NCBI GenBank assembly: GCA_049510975.1
Contig: JBEKYM010000001.1
Coordinates: forward strand, 119,117 to 183,116
Length of the DNA: 64,000 nt
Source of the DNA: JAKACA01 sp049510975
GTDB lineage: Bacteria; Actinomycetota; Acidimicrobiia; Acidimicrobiales; Bog-793
Direction of reading: 5' to 3'
Under the pieces are notes generated by a model. That model saw only the letters and a list, made by a program, of their open reading frames with translations. It was not told the DNA's origin and ran no database searches. Shown one piece after another: positions 61,787 to 64,000 of this stretch (its first letter is position 1; each line of letters starts with the position of its first letter). A program made the position numbers and the translations under genes.

Positions 61787-61905
61787 GTTGTGCTCCTCCG
61801 TGAGCTGGACGGCGCTGGGCGAGCGCCGGGTAGCGCCGATGCTACGCGACGGCCCCTCGCCGGCGGAGGCGGTGACCGCGCGGGAGGCTTGGCAGGCAGC
61901 TCCGA

Positions 61906-63023
61906 TCATCGCAGCGGTACGTCGACTCCGGCCCACCGCTCGAAGATCTCCCGCGGCCGCATGACCCAGCGCCGCCGCAGCAACTCCCGCTCTCCGAGCG
62001 CCCGCGGCAGCACCCGCGGAAGGAGCTCGGCCACGCCGTCGTCGGCGCCGGAGCGATGCTTCCGCCACGTCTCGGCCAGCGCGAGGTCGAGCGGGGCGTT
62101 GCGGACGAGTGTGAGAATCCTGTTGCGTTCCGCCAGGTGACGCGCCCGCCGTGGTCCGACGCCGGCGGTGGTGGTGGTCTCGTGCCGCACCGTGGCGGCC
62201 GGGTCGTAGAACATGCGGAGGCCCATGAGACGGGCCCGCCAGCACCAATCGGTGTCTTCGTATCCGGCGACGTAGCGCCGCTCGAAGCCGCCCACTCTCC
62301 GCAGCACGTCCCGCCTCGTCGCCAGTGCCGTTGTGCCCAAAGAGAACCGCTCCTCGGCCACATCGAGGCGTCCTTCATCAGGCGCCTCGCACTGCTGAGC
62401 AAGTCGACGACGCGCGAGGGGCGTGTTGGTTCGCCATTGAGGACGAGCTCGAGGTCGTGATCCGTGTCGACAATCGGGACATAGAACGGCGCCCGTCCGG
62501 CCGTCCATCGCCACTGCTCGCCGGTCGGGCCGCGCTCGAGGGCGTAAACACCGGCGCCGGTGAGCTTGGCCAGCACGTCCACGCCACCGAGCGTCGCCGA
62601 GGTGAGGCGCCGGCCGCGAGGGCGAGAGTCGGCGCCGTCCAGCACCGACTCGTCCTGCGACGCGATTTCGAGATAACGCCCGGCAAACACGATCCTCGGG
62701 GCTACGGCGCCCACCGTCGGATCCTCCAGCAGCCGCGCAGCCGCCGTCAGCCAGCCGTCACCGGCGACGGCGTCGTCGGAGAGAAAGGCGACGACATCTC
62801 CTCGCGTCTCGGCCATCCCGAGATTGGCGGCGGCGCCGAACCCGTCGTTCTGTTCGGCCCGCACAAACCGCGCCCCCGCCTGCAGGGCGGCGATGGCGGC
62901 AGCTCCGCGCGGCGAGCAGTTGTCGATGACGAGCACCTCGTCGGCTTGATGACTGACCGATTGGAGACAGGACCCGAGCCGGTCGGTCGGCCGGCTCGAG
63001 ACGATGACGACCGAGACGCTCAG
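61906..63023 (-). pseudogene. Family 2 glycosyltransferase, frameshifted
   Basis: A GT2 gene split between two frames. The 5' part, from a CTG overlapping the clpP stop, encodes SVSVVIVSSRPTDRLGSC, LVIDNCSPRG, NDGFGAAANLG and VVAFLSDDAVAGDGWL, the nucleotide-sugar motifs. The 3' part, in the frame ending at 61906, encodes LGTTALATRRDVLRRVGGF and GYEDTDWCWRARLMG, the acceptor-side ED motif. One frame hands over to the other at about 62350-62405, consistent with one lost base. Either a sequencing error or a recent mutation; no ordinary start codon is present. Confidence 0.75.
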
Positions 63024-63667
63024 GAGTGTGCCTTCAATGCCGAACGATCGATGACCTTGTCGATGAAGCCGTACTGGAGAGCTTCGTCGGCCGTGAACCA
63101 GCGGTCGCGGTCGGAGTCGGCTTCGATGCGCTCGAGCGGCTGACCGGTGTGGAAGGCGATGCGCTCGGCCATCATCCGCTTCAGGTAGATGATCTGCTCA
63201 GCCTGGATGGCGATATCGGCCGCCTGGCCTTGCATCTGACCGGACGGCTGGTGCATCAGGATACGGCTGTGAGGCAGGGCGTACCGCTTGCCCGGCTCGC
63301 CGGCGCACAGCAGGAACTGTCCCATCGATGCCGCCATGCCGAGGCAGATCGTCGAAATATCGCAGTTCACGTACTGCATGGTGTCGTAGATGGCAAGGCC
63401 GTCGGTGACTGATCCGCCCGGCGAGTTGATGTACAAGAAGATGTCCTTCTCGAGGTCCTCGGCTTCCAGCAGGAGGAGCTGGGCACAGATCAGGTTCGCC
63501 GACGTTTGGTCCACCTGGGTGCCAAGAAACACGATCCGTTCCTTCAGCAGCTGACGGTAGATCTCGCCGGCCGGATCCCCGAGACCGTTGGACGCCATCG
63601 CCCGTGGCGTCGATGCGCGCTCGATCTCGTGCATCTCGTGCCCGCCTGGTGTCCACACTGTTGACAT
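63020..63667 (-). CDS. clpP: ATP-dependent Clp protease proteolytic subunit
   Basis: A 215-residue ClpP serine protease. Catalytic triad: S114 in CLGMAASMGQFLL, H139 in SRILMHQPSG, and the Asp in SDRDRWFTADEAL. A short leader (MSTVWTPGGHEMHEIERAS) precedes the mature RIVFLGTQV start and may be processed. ATG at 63667 with AAGGAGG four bases upstream. No clpX or second clpP is in the window, though actinobacteria often carry two. Its TGA overlaps the CTG of the GT2 gene. Confidence 0.95.
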   Translation of the reverse strand: MSTVWTPGGHEMHEIERASTPRAMASNGLGDPAGEIYRQLLKERIVFLGTQVDQTSANLICAQLLLLEAEDLEKDIFLYINSPGGSVTDGLAIYDTMQYVNCDISTICLGMAASMGQFLLCAGEPGKRYALPHSRILMHQPSGQMQGQAADIAIQAEQIIYLKRMMAERIAFHTGQPLERIEADSDRDRWFTADEALQYGFIDKVIDRSALKAHS

Positions 63668-63717
63668 CGATCCTCCTTGTGATTCCGTGCCTGCGAGGCT
63701 ATCGCCCGATGGACGGA

Positions 63718-63779
63718 CCCTGGCGCCCGCCGGTGCGACTCCTGGCGCCAAGCAGTACGACCCCTGGCGCCCGCTGGTG
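63718..63779. repeat. Imperfect direct repeats upstream of clpP
   Basis: An 18-bp unit at 63718-63735 recurs with one mismatch at 63762-63779, 44 bp apart; a shorter copy of its core (cctggcgcc) lies between at about 63741-63749. They lie 50-110 bp before the clpP start on the minus strand and could be binding sites for a regulator of clpP. I do not recognise a ClgR or HspR consensus in them. Confidence 0.5.
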
Positions 63780-63851
63780 ACGCCCCCTTGGCCGACTCCG
63801 AGCAGGCGCCGAGCGCCGATTACGCTTTCGTCGGGCGGCTGCGCCGCCCGT

Positions 63852-63932
63852 GCGGGCGTGGCGAAATGGCAGACGCGCCGGGCTTAGGACCCGGTCCCTT
63901 CGGGGGTGGAGGTTCGACTCCTCTCGCCCGCA
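63852..63932 (+). tRNA. tRNA-Leu (UAG)
   Basis: An 81-nt class II tRNA. The 7-bp acceptor stem pairs 63852-63858 with 63925-63931, and A63932 is the discriminator base. Anticodon stem 63878-63882/63890-63894 encloses loop CTTAGGA with anticodon TAG (63885-63887). A long variable arm with its own hairpin (63895-63907) and a T-arm with TTCGACT loop (63913-63919) follow. The 3' CCA is not encoded. Reads CUA and, by wobble, other CUN leucine codons. Confidence 0.95.
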
Positions 63933-63933
63933 C

Positions 63934-64000
63934 TCATCGGGCATCCGCAGCGTTCGTCTCGAGAACCTCGGCGATGTCGAGGAGGAAGCGGCGAACGGCG
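63934..64000 (-). CDS. C-terminal end of an unidentified gene
   Basis: From 63999 a minus-strand frame encodes 21 residues ending ...FLLDIAEVLETNAADAR and stops with TGA at 63934-63936. The gene continues beyond the window. The residue mix fits a soluble protein, but too little is present to name a family or even to be sure it is coding. Confidence 0.35.
   Translation of the reverse strand, partial: AVRRFLLDIAEVLETNAADAR

Overview
The window looks like chromosomal DNA of a high-GC actinobacterium. Lineage markers are a WhiB1-type WhiB protein, a DUF3107 (TB9.4-like) protein, a PdtaS-like sensor kinase, a pair of ArsA-like ATPases and many GTG/TTG starts with 1-4 bp stop/start overlaps. A complete System I (Ccm) cytochrome c maturation operon is unusual for the better-known actinobacteria. 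I infer a deep-branching group such as Acidimicrobiia, but this rests on gene content alone.

Layout. 0-5.3 kb: end of holA, an inositol monophosphatase-family gene, inorganic pyrophosphatase, then on the minus strand an MBOAT O-acyltransferase with an SGNH-like partner. 5.5-8.1 kb: electron transfer flavoprotein (etfB-etfA) and a glycerophosphodiester phosphodiesterase. 8.3-18 kb: whiB, a long hairpin, then a minus-strand run of eight genes (DUF3107, two ArsA-like ATPases, O-methyltransferase, PHP phosphatase, PdtaS-like kinase, ECF sigma factor, membrane-anchored partner) preceded by a dGTPase-like gene. 18-22 kb: Fe-S related genes (Mrp, a SufR-like regulator, cysteine desulfurase) and an SDR. 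22-31 kb: ccmA-I in order, preceded by GDP-mannose dehydratase and a crotonase-family gene. 31-38 kb: glycosyltransferase, TetR regulator, an asymmetric ABC exporter pair, a GNAT protein and an acyl-CoA dehydrogenase. 38-43 kb: cold-shock protein and divergent cysS/valS. 43-48 kb: a branched-chain amino-acid-type ABC importer with fused permeases. 48-53 kb: lipoprotein, a UPF0104-like membrane protein, aldehyde dehydrogenase and a SpoIID-domain protein. 52.7-63 kb: a surface-glycan region with a Wzm/Wzt exporter, several glycosyltransferases and a frameshifted GT2 gene. 63-64 kb: clpP, tRNA-Leu(UAG) and the end of an unidentified gene.

How the genes work together. The Ccm genes would load heme onto exported c-type cytochromes; the two thiol proteins (CcmG, CcmH) and the TPR protein CcmI sit in the same operon. 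The Fe-S genes form a divergent sensor/supply/carrier set. Wzm/Wzt with its glycosyltransferases would build and export a surface polysaccharide, and gmd could supply GDP-sugar precursors. The two half-transporters at 32.5-36.1 kb should form one heterodimer because their ATP-site defects are complementary.

A recurring regulatory pattern is a TANNNT -10-like hexamer 6-7 bp before a start codon, suggesting leaderless transcripts. In three divergent pairs (mrp/sufR, crotonase/glycosyltransferase, cysS/valS) the -10-like elements of the two strands overlap. No CRISPR array, insertion sequence, integrase or rRNA was seen.
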